From Planctomycetaceae bacterium (GTDB lineage: Bacteria; Planctomycetota; Planctomycetia; Planctomycetales; Planctomycetaceae), in the NCBI GenBank assembly GCA_027080405.1, contig JALWSL010000730.1, positions 5,614-11,128 of the forward strand: DNA of 5,515 nucleotides. Direction: 5' to 3'. Below the pieces are notes generated by a model. That model was not told the DNA's origin and searched no databases. It saw only the letters and a program-made list of their open reading frames with translations. Position 1 is the stretch's first letter. The number at the start of each line of letters is the position of its first letter. A program made the translations under genes and the position numbers. Of this stretch, positions 1 through 5,246 are shown one piece after another.

Positions 1-1833
1 CCCCATCGGATCGGTTGCAATCTCCGCCGCACCGATGCGACTCCAGATATGCTCCACTTCATCCGGGAATTCAGCAAGAACAGCTTTTTCCATTTGCGTG
101 TTCGAGCGGATCGAATCATCTATATCAGTCCCCGCCAGGCGGATCACACCACAAACAATCGCTCCTTCGGAGAGACGGGGCACAAATTCCGAACCGAGAT
201 TCGGGGCGATCATCCCAAAAGCGAGTATCATAATCGAGGCGGCAAAGCCCATGACGGCGGCTTTGTGGTGCATCGAAAACTGCAGAATCGGATAATGAAT
301 CGCATGCACAATTCGCATCAGAAACGGTTCTTTTTCTTCCACTTTTTTCGGCAGGAAGAAACTCGCCAGCACCGGCATCAAAGTGAGTGAAAGTATCATC
401 GACCCGATCAATGCGAAGATGACCGTCAGCGCCATCGGGCGGAACAGTTTGCCTTCGATTCCCTCCAGCGTCAAAATCGGCAGATACACGATCATGATGA
501 TCAGTTCACCGAACATGGTGGGACGACGAACTTCGACGGCGGCATCGCGAATGATATCGAGCCGAGCCCGTCCGCTGTTATGATCGTGAGCCAGATGACG
601 CACGCAGTTTTCAATCATCACGACTGAACTGTCCACAACCAGACCGAAATCAATTGCCCCCAAGCTGAGCAGGCTGGCTGCGATTCCGAAGCGATACATT
701 CCCGAAAAAGCGAACAACATCGAAAGCGGAATTGCGATCGCGACAATTGTTGCCGCCCGGATATTTCCCAGAAAGGCAAACAGAACCGCAATAACAAACA
801 GGCCCCCTTCAAACAGATTTTTGCGGACGGTATCAATCACGAAGTTGACCAGTTCGGTCCGATCATAAACAGGGACAACCTGTACATTGGGCGGCAATGT
901 CCCTTTGAGCGAATCGAGTTTTTCCTTCAATGCCCAGGTCACTTCGTGGCTGTTTTCGCCCATGAGCATAAAGCCGAGCCCAAGAACGACTTCCCCTTTT
1001 CCGTCCGCCGTAACCGCTCCGCGACGAATTTCGTGGCCGATAATGACATCGCCCACATCCTGCACGCGAATCGGCACCCCATCTTTCGATGAAATGACCA
1101 TTTGTTTGATTTGGTCGATATCGGTCGTGCGTCCCAATCCCTGAACCAGCAGCATTCCACTCGATTCGGTAATGTTGCCGCCCCCGACATTCAGGTTATT
1201 CTTTTTGGCAGCCTCCACCACTTCATTGAAAGTGAGATCATGCTTGATCAGTAAATCAGGATCGACACGAATCTGATACTGTTTTTTGTATCCGCCCCAA
1301 CTGTTAATCTCTGCCGTTCCCGGAACGGTCCGCATGGGCGGTTTGATCACCCAATCGTGAATCGTTCGTAGTTCGGTCGGTTCGGTTCCCTGACCAGTCA
1401 CAACATAATGAAACACTTCCCCAAGTCCCGTCGCAACCGGTCCCATTTTCGGACGTTCAATTCCGGGGGAAAGCTCAACCGTTGAAAGCCGTTCGTTAAT
1501 CAACTGCCGGGCGAAATAGATGTCGGTTCCATCCTCGAAGATAATGACAATCTGCGAAAGCCCGAATTTGGAAATTGAACGGACATCCTCCAGTCCGGGG
1601 AGCCCGCTGATCGCCAATTCGATCGGAAATGTAATCAGCCGTTCGACTTCTTCCGGAGCCAACGCCGGAGCAATGGTATTGACCTGCACCTGTACCGGCG
1701 TGGTATCGGGGAAGGCATCGATATCCAGATTGCGCAACGCCACCGTTCCCGCCACCGCGGCGGCAACAACTCCCAGCAGCACAACCAGACGGTTATGCAA
1801 CGAGAAATCGATAACACGATTTAATAGATCCAT
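1..1833 (-). CDS. czcA: CzcA-like heavy-metal efflux RND permease (HME-RND), N-terminal 611 residues, cut by window edge
   Basis: Inner-membrane, proton-driven pump subunit of a tripartite metal exporter. The frame is open from ATG 1833-1831 to base 1, giving 611 of the roughly 1,040 residues usual for the family. Visible in order: TM1 at about 14-33; the first porter (periplasmic) domain, with DAFPDTTPVQVQVNT and EEVERLITFPIE; TM2 about 340-356, TM3 361-378, TM4 384-402, TM5 439-456, TM6 467-492, TM7 527-545. The second porter domain then begins (GSEFVPRLSEG, E556) and the window ends at IGAAEIATDPMG. TM4 has GAIDFGLVVDSSVVMIEN; Asp395 and Asp401 match the intramembrane proton-relay aspartates known in CzcA. 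The 553-573 and 602-611 segments resemble CzcA (RIPGT and AEVATDPM type) more than CusA, and the CusA Met573 position is Gly562 here, so divalent cations are favoured by inference. The start is supported by AAGGA at 1844-1840, six bases upstream. It lies 11 bp after the adaptor stop, in the same operon. Confidence 0.95.
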   Translation of the reverse strand, partial: MDLLNRVIDFSLHNRLVVLLGVVAAAVAGTVALRNLDIDAFPDTTPVQVQVNTIAPALAPEEVERLITFPIELAISGLPGLEDVRSISKFGLSQIVIIFEDGTDIYFARQLINERLSTVELSPGIERPKMGPVATGLGEVFHYVVTGQGTEPTELRTIHDWVIKPPMRTVPGTAEINSWGGYKKQYQIRVDPDLLIKHDLTFNEVVEAAKKNNLNVGGGNITESSGMLLVQGLGRTTDIDQIKQMVISSKDGVPIRVQDVGDVIIGHEIRRGAVTADGKGEVVLGLGFMLMGENSHEVTWALKEKLDSLKGTLPPNVQVVPVYDRTELVNFVIDTVRKNLFEGGLFVIAVLFAFLGNIRAATIVAIAIPLSMLFAFSGMYRFGIAASLLSLGAIDFGLVVDSSVVMIENCVRHLAHDHNSGRARLDIIRDAAVEVRRPTMFGELIIMIVYLPILTLEGIEGKLFRPMALTVIFALIGSMILSLTLMPVLASFFLPKKVEEKEPFLMRIVHAIHYPILQFSMHHKAAVMGFAASIMILAFGMIAPNLGSEFVPRLSEGAIVCGVIRLAGTDIDDSIRSNTQMEKAVLAEFPDEVEHIWSRIGAAEIATDPMG

Positions 1834-1839
1834 GGTTGT

Positions 1840-1844
1840 TCCTT
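1840..1844 (-). promoter_or_regulatory. Ribosome-binding site of the CzcA-like gene, abutting the adaptor stop codon
   Basis: On the minus strand the adaptor TGA (1847-1845) runs straight into AAGGA, followed by six bases and the permease ATG. A ribosome terminating on the adaptor would uncover or reload at this site, so translational coupling of adaptor and permease is likely (inference). The site also fixes ATG 1833 as the permease start. Confidence 0.75.
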
Positions 1845-3482
1845 TCAGTCTTCCTGATGACAGCCGCAACCTGCTCCCAGATTGCTGCGTAAAAGTTGAC
1901 CGAGCAGAACAGAACTTCCTTCAGTCGCAACGACTTCCCCCGGCAGAACCCCGGCGAGAAGTTCGGTAAATTCATCATCGGAGGCCCCGATGCGCACCTG
2001 TCGCACATAAAAAACTTTTGGGGCATCCTTTTTGAAGTAGTTCTTGTCACGTACGAACACAAAGTGGGCATCCGCTGTCGATTGCACCGCAATTTTGGGG
2101 ACCACGATCGCATTCGGTTCTTCCCGCAAAATAATATGCCCGGTACCATACATGCGATCTCTCAACAGACCTTGCGAATTATCGAGTACCACACGCACCT
2201 GAATGGTGCGGGTTTGTGGGTCAATTTCCGGACTGATCCACGAGATATTCCCATCAATCTGTTCTGACGCATCGTCCGATTCAAATCGAACCGGCAAGCC
2301 GACATGCACATATCTGGCTTCTTCCTGCTTCACATTCAGAAGCAGCCACATTTGCGTCGGATCAGTCATTTTCAGCATCATCGTCGTGGTATCGACAACT
2401 TCCCCAGCCACGACATTCTGTGAAGTCACTATTCCGCTAAACGGAGCAAGTACCGGTATCAGGTTCGCTGTTCTTTGTCGTGGGGGTAATGCCCCGATCA
2501 GATGCGTTGGAATATCCCGATAAAGCAGTTCCGCGGCGAGTTTCCTGGGCTCGGCCCGATCGATATTGTCAGGCAGAATGAACCCAAGGTTGGCCAGTTC
2601 CTGTTTGGCTGCAATCAATGCAACTTCTGCCTTTCGATAGGCCGCCTCGGCTTCCAAGAGAAATTTTCTTGCAATACTCCCGTTCTTTCCCGCTTCCTCC
2701 AGGCGATCGACCTTGGCCTGCTCGAATTGAACCTGGACAAGAGCCTGAATAAGAGCCGACTTTGCATCGCCGACGCGAACAGCATCAACAAGAGCCACAA
2801 TTTCCCCCTGCCGGACAGAATCACCGACCGTTTTATAAACAGCGACAACGGTTCCGGGAGCTTTCGTTTTCAGTTGGGCGACACGCATCGGATCGTACAC
2901 GATCTCTGCATTGGCGATAATTTCATCCCGCATCAATCGCGTTTGCACGATATCAATATCAATCCCGAATTTTCGGGCACTTTCCACAGAAGCAAACTGG
3001 ATGCGTGATTTGTGCATCGTTTCCAGCGGATTATTTTCCGGACGGGGAAGCAAAGCAATGGCAGCCGCTGTGTCGTACTTCGGCAATTGGGGCTCCCCCT
3101 TCACCTGTGCCAGATCGGGATGATCGATCACACATTCGGCGACCCCATGAATTTTACAGAAGCCGTATTCCTTCGGCTTTGGGTAAAGATCCGGATCACA
3201 TTCGATACATTGCGATTCCGGCACCAGATGCTCGGCACACCAGTCGTCGGGCTCATGTTCCGTTTCGCCAAATAACTCGGCGGCTGGAATCATTTTCCAC
3301 CCGGTGTGATGTCCAAGAAACATCACGCCCCCCAGTAACATGAAAACAAAAATTGTTGGAAGGCCATTGATAAGACGCCCCGCCAACCCCATGTGCTTCT
3401 TTTCACTTGATGACGAAGTTGACGCCGGACTTGTAGCGGGGTGATCAGATGATTGTGTCGTCGGAGAAATGGCTGTAGACAT
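1845..3482 (-). CDS. czcB: RND periplasmic adaptor (membrane-fusion protein, CzcB/CusB type) with Cys/His-rich N-terminal segment and CGCH tail
   Basis: 545 residues, longer than the roughly 400-520 of typical CzcB/CusB. It links the inner-membrane RND pump to an outer-membrane channel and may hand over metal. Residues 1-42 form a Ser/Thr/Pro-rich cytoplasmic tail, followed by one membrane anchor (about 43-57). Next is a metal-binding-like segment (81-121) with Cys82, His85, Cys92, Cys95, Cys109, His112, Cys117 and His121. The adaptor core follows: first lipoyl half at 201-233 (KAPGTVVAVYKTVGDSVRQGE), an alpha-helical hairpin at about 235-300, second lipoyl half at 341-374 (APFSGIVTSQNVVAGEVV), beta-barrel at about 375-450 (ISPEIDPQTRTIQVRV) and a membrane-proximal domain to about 530. 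The protein ends in GAGCGCHQED, a further Cys/His cluster. The ATG is fixed by a strong AGGAGG five bases upstream. The symbol reflects family type; substrate is not proven. Confidence 0.95.
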   Translation of the reverse strand: MSTAISPTTQSSDHPATSPASTSSSSEKKHMGLAGRLINGLPTIFVFMLLGGVMFLGHHTGWKMIPAAELFGETEHEPDDWCAEHLVPESQCIECDPDLYPKPKEYGFCKIHGVAECVIDHPDLAQVKGEPQLPKYDTAAAIALLPRPENNPLETMHKSRIQFASVESARKFGIDIDIVQTRLMRDEIIANAEIVYDPMRVAQLKTKAPGTVVAVYKTVGDSVRQGEIVALVDAVRVGDAKSALIQALVQVQFEQAKVDRLEEAGKNGSIARKFLLEAEAAYRKAEVALIAAKQELANLGFILPDNIDRAEPRKLAAELLYRDIPTHLIGALPPRQRTANLIPVLAPFSGIVTSQNVVAGEVVDTTTMMLKMTDPTQMWLLLNVKQEEARYVHVGLPVRFESDDASEQIDGNISWISPEIDPQTRTIQVRVVLDNSQGLLRDRMYGTGHIILREEPNAIVVPKIAVQSTADAHFVFVRDKNYFKKDAPKVFYVRQVRIGASDDEFTELLAGVLPGEVVATEGSSVLLGQLLRSNLGAGCGCHQED

Positions 3483-3487
3483 TTCGA

Positions 3488-3493
3488 CCTCCT
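3488..3493 (-). promoter_or_regulatory. Strong ribosome-binding site (AGGAGG) of the adaptor gene
   Basis: A full AGGAGG sits five bases before the ATG at 3482 on the minus strand. It is the best Shine-Dalgarno match seen in the window and settles the adaptor start. Confidence 0.85.
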
Positions 3494-3653
3494 GAGAGAA
3501 TACGCTAATAAACGTGCCTGTATGCTGCTTGAAGTCTGTCGATCACTCTGGAGAGAACCGAACACAAGCAGAAAGGCTGCGAAATAGAGTGAGAAATCTG
3601 CTCAAAAAGTTTTGAAGACTATCCGAGCAAAAACGCAGCGAAAAAGAGGCTGA
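3494..3653 (-). other. Spacer between the Cys-rich gene and the adaptor gene; no gene or terminator seen
   Basis: About 160 bases with no convincing ORF. There is a short palindrome at 3602-3615 (TCAAAA-AG-TTTTGA), but no T run follows it on the minus strand, so it is not a good terminator. A weak sigma70-like pair can be drawn just before the adaptor RBS (TTCAAG, 17 bases, TATTAG on the minus strand), but the -35 matches only three of six consensus bases. Read-through from the upstream gene is the simplest view. Confidence 0.4.
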
Positions 3654-4151
3654 TTAACAGCGCATAACCAGGCTGCGAGCATCAAGATCGGGTTTGCATA
3701 ACGCGAAACCGGAATTTGTGGCAGGCTGCAAAGATCGATTGCAGGCGGGGTTGTCATCGGGCAACGAAAAAGTAGCAAGGGAACGATTCCATTCCAACTT
3801 GACCGAATGAACTGCGCGCGTTGCGGGAGTCGAACGGTCGCTTGCAATGATCAAATGCAAACAACCGCATTCATTTTCATCTGTAATGAATGCTCCAAGA
3901 GTTGGCGTTGTTGACGTTGCTTTTTCTTTCTCAGCGTGCGCACTGCTCTGCTTTTTCGTGCAGGAACAGGAACAGGCCGTGGAACTGTGGTCAGCCTCTT
4001 TGTGCCGACCTTCCTTACAGCAAGTGCAGGTTTCAGGATCAGTTTCCAGACAGAACGCCCCATCACCCCCCAGGCACAAATACATCTCCCCCTGCCCCGT
4101 CAACAGGAGCTGGTTCGATACCAGTGCCAGAATGAGCAAGCAGCGAATCAC
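3654..4151 (-). CDS. Exported Cys-rich protein of unknown function, likely periplasmic metal-binding
   Basis: 165 residues from a GTG start. The first 20 residues (IRCLLILALVSNQLLL core) look like a signal sequence or membrane anchor. The rest has 14 cysteines in all, clustered as MYLCLGGDGAFCLE (Cys26, Cys34), ETCTCC (Cys42, 44, 45), ACSCSC (Cys60, 62, 64) and ECGCLH (Cys95, 97, His99), plus His50, 55 and 72. The LCLGGDG...CC...CGC pattern resembles small exported proteins that I recall near heavy-metal RND genes; this is memory, not a search. GTG at 4151 is preferred because it puts a hydrophobic stretch at the N-terminus and because a 22-codon leader ORF ends on it (TAGTG overlap). The alternative is TTG at 4226 with AGGAG only three bases away, giving 190 residues with an odd 25-residue pre-extension. 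No terminator separates it from the adaptor gene, so it probably leads that operon. The function is not known. Confidence 0.75.
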   Translation of the reverse strand: MIRCLLILALVSNQLLLTGQGEMYLCLGGDGAFCLETDPETCTCCKEGRHKEADHSSTACSCSCTKKQSSAHAEKEKATSTTPTLGAFITDENECGCLHLIIASDRSTPATRAVHSVKLEWNRSLATFSLPDDNPACNRSLQPATNSGFALCKPDLDARSLVMRC

Positions 4152-4219
4152 TAACGAAACTTCCCAAAACAGAATAAAATTTGCCTTACAACATACATCG
4201 TATGCGGTGAGGCTTGCAT
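4151..4219 (-). other. Possible 22-codon leader ORF overlapping the Cys-rich gene start
   Basis: On the minus strand, ATG at 4219 opens a 22-codon frame (MQASPHTMYVV...CFGKFR) that ends in TAG at 4153-4151. The last G of that stop is the first G of the GTG start of the 165-residue gene. AGGAGA lies about ten bases before the ATG, a workable spacing. This could be a coupled leader peptide that sets translation of the next gene. The peptide is too short for any family call, and chance is possible. Confidence 0.35.
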
Positions 4220-4319
4220 CAGTCAATATCTCCTGATGAGATTAGACTTCTGCCAAGCTATATGGTTTAGATGCTCCATCTTCCCCACTTCTTCATGGTC
4301 ACGCCAACTTTTTAAGGAT

Positions 4320-4340
4320 CAGGTATCTGTTCAGAACCTG
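4320..4340. repeat. 21-bp dyad (CAGGT...ACCTG), possible operator or leader hairpin
   Basis: Plus strand reads CAGGT-A-TCTG-TT-CAGA-ACCTG: nine paired bases per side with one bulged A. On the minus strand it would lie in the 5' leader of the Cys-rich/adaptor/permease unit, about 100 bases before the nearest possible start. No T run follows on either strand, so it does not look like a simple terminator. Confidence 0.4.
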
Positions 4341-4370
4341 TCACACGACTTGACGCTGTTTTTATCTTTC

Positions 4371-4386
4371 TATTGACATGCCAATA
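4371..4386. promoter_or_regulatory. 16-bp near-perfect palindrome TATTG-A-CATG-C-CAATA, candidate metal-regulator operator
   Basis: Seven of eight base pairs in the two arms are symmetric; only the A/C pair flanking CATG breaks it. Each strand contains a -35-like hexamer inside it: TTGACA on plus, TTGGCA on minus. A protein binding here could cover a promoter. It lies upstream of the minus-strand Cys-rich/adaptor/permease unit, where a promoter is needed. The cognate regulator is not in the window. A good -10 box at normal spacing is not evident on either strand, so the promoter part is weak. Confidence 0.4.
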
Positions 4387-4494
4387 AAAGCCAGTCGCGT
4401 GGCGATAATGACGGTGCCGTCCATCCAAAGGCCAACTGACGGCACAATATCATCCGTTTCATGTCAGAAACTGGCGTCCATCGGGTGCTATCGG

Positions 4495-4566
4495 AACCTG
4501 AAAAACGAGTTTCTCCCCAAGAGATTCCGTTTTCGGAGAAATCTGGGAGTTTCCAGGTTATTTTTT
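4495..4566 (+). terminator. Weak candidate plus-strand terminator: long imperfect hairpin followed by a T run
   Basis: AACCTG (4495-4500) pairs with CAGGTT (4554-4559). Further in, AAAC pairs with GTTT, and TTTCTCC (4510-4516) pairs with GGAGAAA (4535-4541). The stem is broken by internal loops. On the plus strand it is followed by ATTTTTTCTG, as an intrinsic terminator would be. No plus-strand gene upstream is evident, so it could end a small RNA or be chance. Confidence 0.25.
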
Positions 4567-4603
4567 CTGTTTGATTCCAACTTGTCCAGGTTGGGCTCTG
4601 CTC

Positions 4604-4643
4604 AAAAATGAAGCCGGACACAAGATGGGCTTGGTCCGGCTTC
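4604..4643 (-). terminator. Intrinsic terminator of the 152-residue Cys-rich gene
   Basis: GAAGCCGGAC (4610-4619) and GTCCGGCTTC (4634-4643) form a perfect 10-bp GC-rich stem. The loop extends it with CAAG/CTTG (4621-4624 and 4630-4633), leaving one bulged A and a five-base loop. On the minus strand the stem is followed by ATTTTTGAG. It starts 46 bases after the stop codon at 4690, so it separates the first unit from the second. Confidence 0.85.
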
Positions 4644-4689
4644 GTTGCGAAGAAAGATGCAAAGAGAACTGGCCCGACGAAGATTCGAT

Positions 4690-5148
4690 TTATCTTTGCT
4701 TCAACGCCTGTTCGTAGTAGGAGTCAACGGTTGACAAAAACTGAGCGGGATTCGCTGCGATTTTTTTGGTGCAGGGAGGACAGCAGACGTAAACTGTTTG
4801 ACCATTGACCACAACAGATTTCGGATTGGCGGGCAGTTTCTTCTTCATGACCGGGCACTTGCCTTGGGCACGGGCCATATTGGCGTGAATTGTTGCCCAG
4901 TGTTGTGGGTTGATTTTTTCACTCAAACAGCCCTTGCAGCAGAGGAAAATCTCTTCCTTTCCCGCTTTGACTTTAATCGGTTTTCCATGTGCCCCAAGTT
5001 TTTGCCCTGTAACAGGACAAATCCCCTGCACGGCTGCCCGCAGGCTGTCATGTTTTGCCTGATGACCGCTGTGACCATCATCACCTTGGGCAAAATATCC
5101 GGTTCCGGCAAATAAGACAGCAACCATTAAAATTCCGAGACGTTTCAT
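4690..5148 (-). CDS. Exported two-module CPV...CCxxC protein, probable periplasmic heavy-metal-binding protein
   Basis: 152 residues. Residues 1-21 (KRLGILMVAVLFAGTGYFA) look like a signal peptide, followed by a short His-rich stretch (GDDGHSGHQAKH). Two similar modules follow. Module 1 is ICPVTGQKLG...IFLCCKGC (Cys44, 70, 71, 74) and module 2 is KCPVMKKKLP...VYVCCPPC (Cys98, 122, 123, 126). Each has one Cys in a CPV turn, a beta-rich 20-odd residue middle and a CCxxC knuckle followed by a helix, as in YHS/TRASH-like metal-binding folds. The family link is by pattern only. The modules are an internal duplication. It probably binds soft or divalent metal in the periplasm and assists the upstream RND pump, whose gene ends 98 bp before it. 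The start is set by AGGAGA six bases upstream; an in-frame ATG at 5229 has no such site and would bury the signal peptide. An intrinsic terminator follows. Confidence 0.88.
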   Translation of the reverse strand: MKRLGILMVAVLFAGTGYFAQGDDGHSGHQAKHDSLRAAVQGICPVTGQKLGAHGKPIKVKAGKEEIFLCCKGCLSEKINPQHWATIHANMARAQGKCPVMKKKLPANPKSVVVNGQTVYVCCPPCTKKIAANPAQFLSTVDSYYEQALKQR

Positions 5149-5154
5149 TCCTTT

Positions 5155-5160
5155 TCTCCT
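5155..5160 (-). promoter_or_regulatory. Ribosome-binding site (AGGAGA) that decides the start of the 152-residue gene
   Basis: AGGAGA on the minus strand, six bases before ATG 5148. It selects this ATG, directly at the signal peptide, over the in-frame upstream ATG at 5229. Confidence 0.8.
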
Positions 5161-5202
5161 TTTTGAGAGTTTGAAAAATTCCTTTTCCTTTGTTGACTTT
5201 TC

Positions 5203-5238
5203 ATAAATTGGTGCGTCACGACGCCCCATACAATTTAT
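5203..5238 (-). repeat. Nested inverted repeat after the first RND permease gene
   Basis: An outer pair ATAAATTG (5203-5210) / CAATTTAT (5231-5238) encloses an inner pair GCGTC (5213-5217) / GACGC (5220-5224). It begins nine bases after the permease stop codon in the direction of transcription. No T run follows on the minus strand, so full termination is unlikely. An mRNA-stabilising or processing hairpin between two co-transcribed genes, or a protein-binding site ahead of the 152-residue gene, are the options. Confidence 0.45.
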
Positions 5239-5246
5239 TTGTGAAT

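Larger units (their letters stand above)
4227..4603. other. Gene-free regulatory stretch between the two efflux units
   Basis: About 380 bases without a gene I can support. It holds, from high to low coordinate, a long imperfect hairpin with a plus-strand T run (4495-4566), a near-perfect 16-bp palindrome (4371-4386), a 21-bp dyad (4320-4340) and AGGAGA at 4236-4231. The promoter of the downstream minus-strand unit should lie here, but I see no sigma70 pair with both good boxes and good spacing. Frames of 77 to 83 codons exist on both strands, but they have no family resemblance and no supporting ribosome-binding sites. Confidence 0.5.

Noticed and set aside
3602..3615. Palindrome TCAAAA-AG-TTTTGA as a terminator after the Cys-rich gene
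   Set aside because: AT-only stem of six base pairs apart from one G/C pair, with no T run after it on the minus strand.
4152..4226. TTG start giving a 190-residue form of the Cys-rich protein
   Set aside because: The AGGAG site is only three bases from the TTG and the added 25 residues precede the signal-like stretch. Kept as the second choice, not excluded.
3847..4236. 129-codon plus-strand frame opposite the Cys-rich gene
   Set aside because: It is the antisense shadow of the signal-bearing, Cys-clustered minus-strand frame and has no family resemblance of its own.
4267..4296. Nine-codon minus-strand frame MKKWGRWSI
   Set aside because: No clear ribosome-binding site and too short to tell from chance.
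4373..4409. Plus-strand promoter TTGACA ... GATAAT
   Set aside because: The spacer is 25 bases, far from the usual 16-18, and no plus-strand gene follows.
4378..4611. 77-codon plus-strand frame in the same gap
   Set aside because: No ribosome-binding site, no family resemblance, and it runs through the hairpins described there; all firm genes here are on the minus strand.
4370..4621. 83-codon minus-strand frame in the gap between the two units
   Set aside because: It starts inside the terminator stem, has no ribosome-binding site, and its Trp/Ser-rich sequence resembles no family I know.
5149..5229. Upstream ATG extension of the 152-residue protein to 179 residues
   Set aside because: It would add 27 charged residues before a good signal peptide, it starts beside the nested inverted repeat, and the strong AGGAGA site fits ATG 5148 instead.
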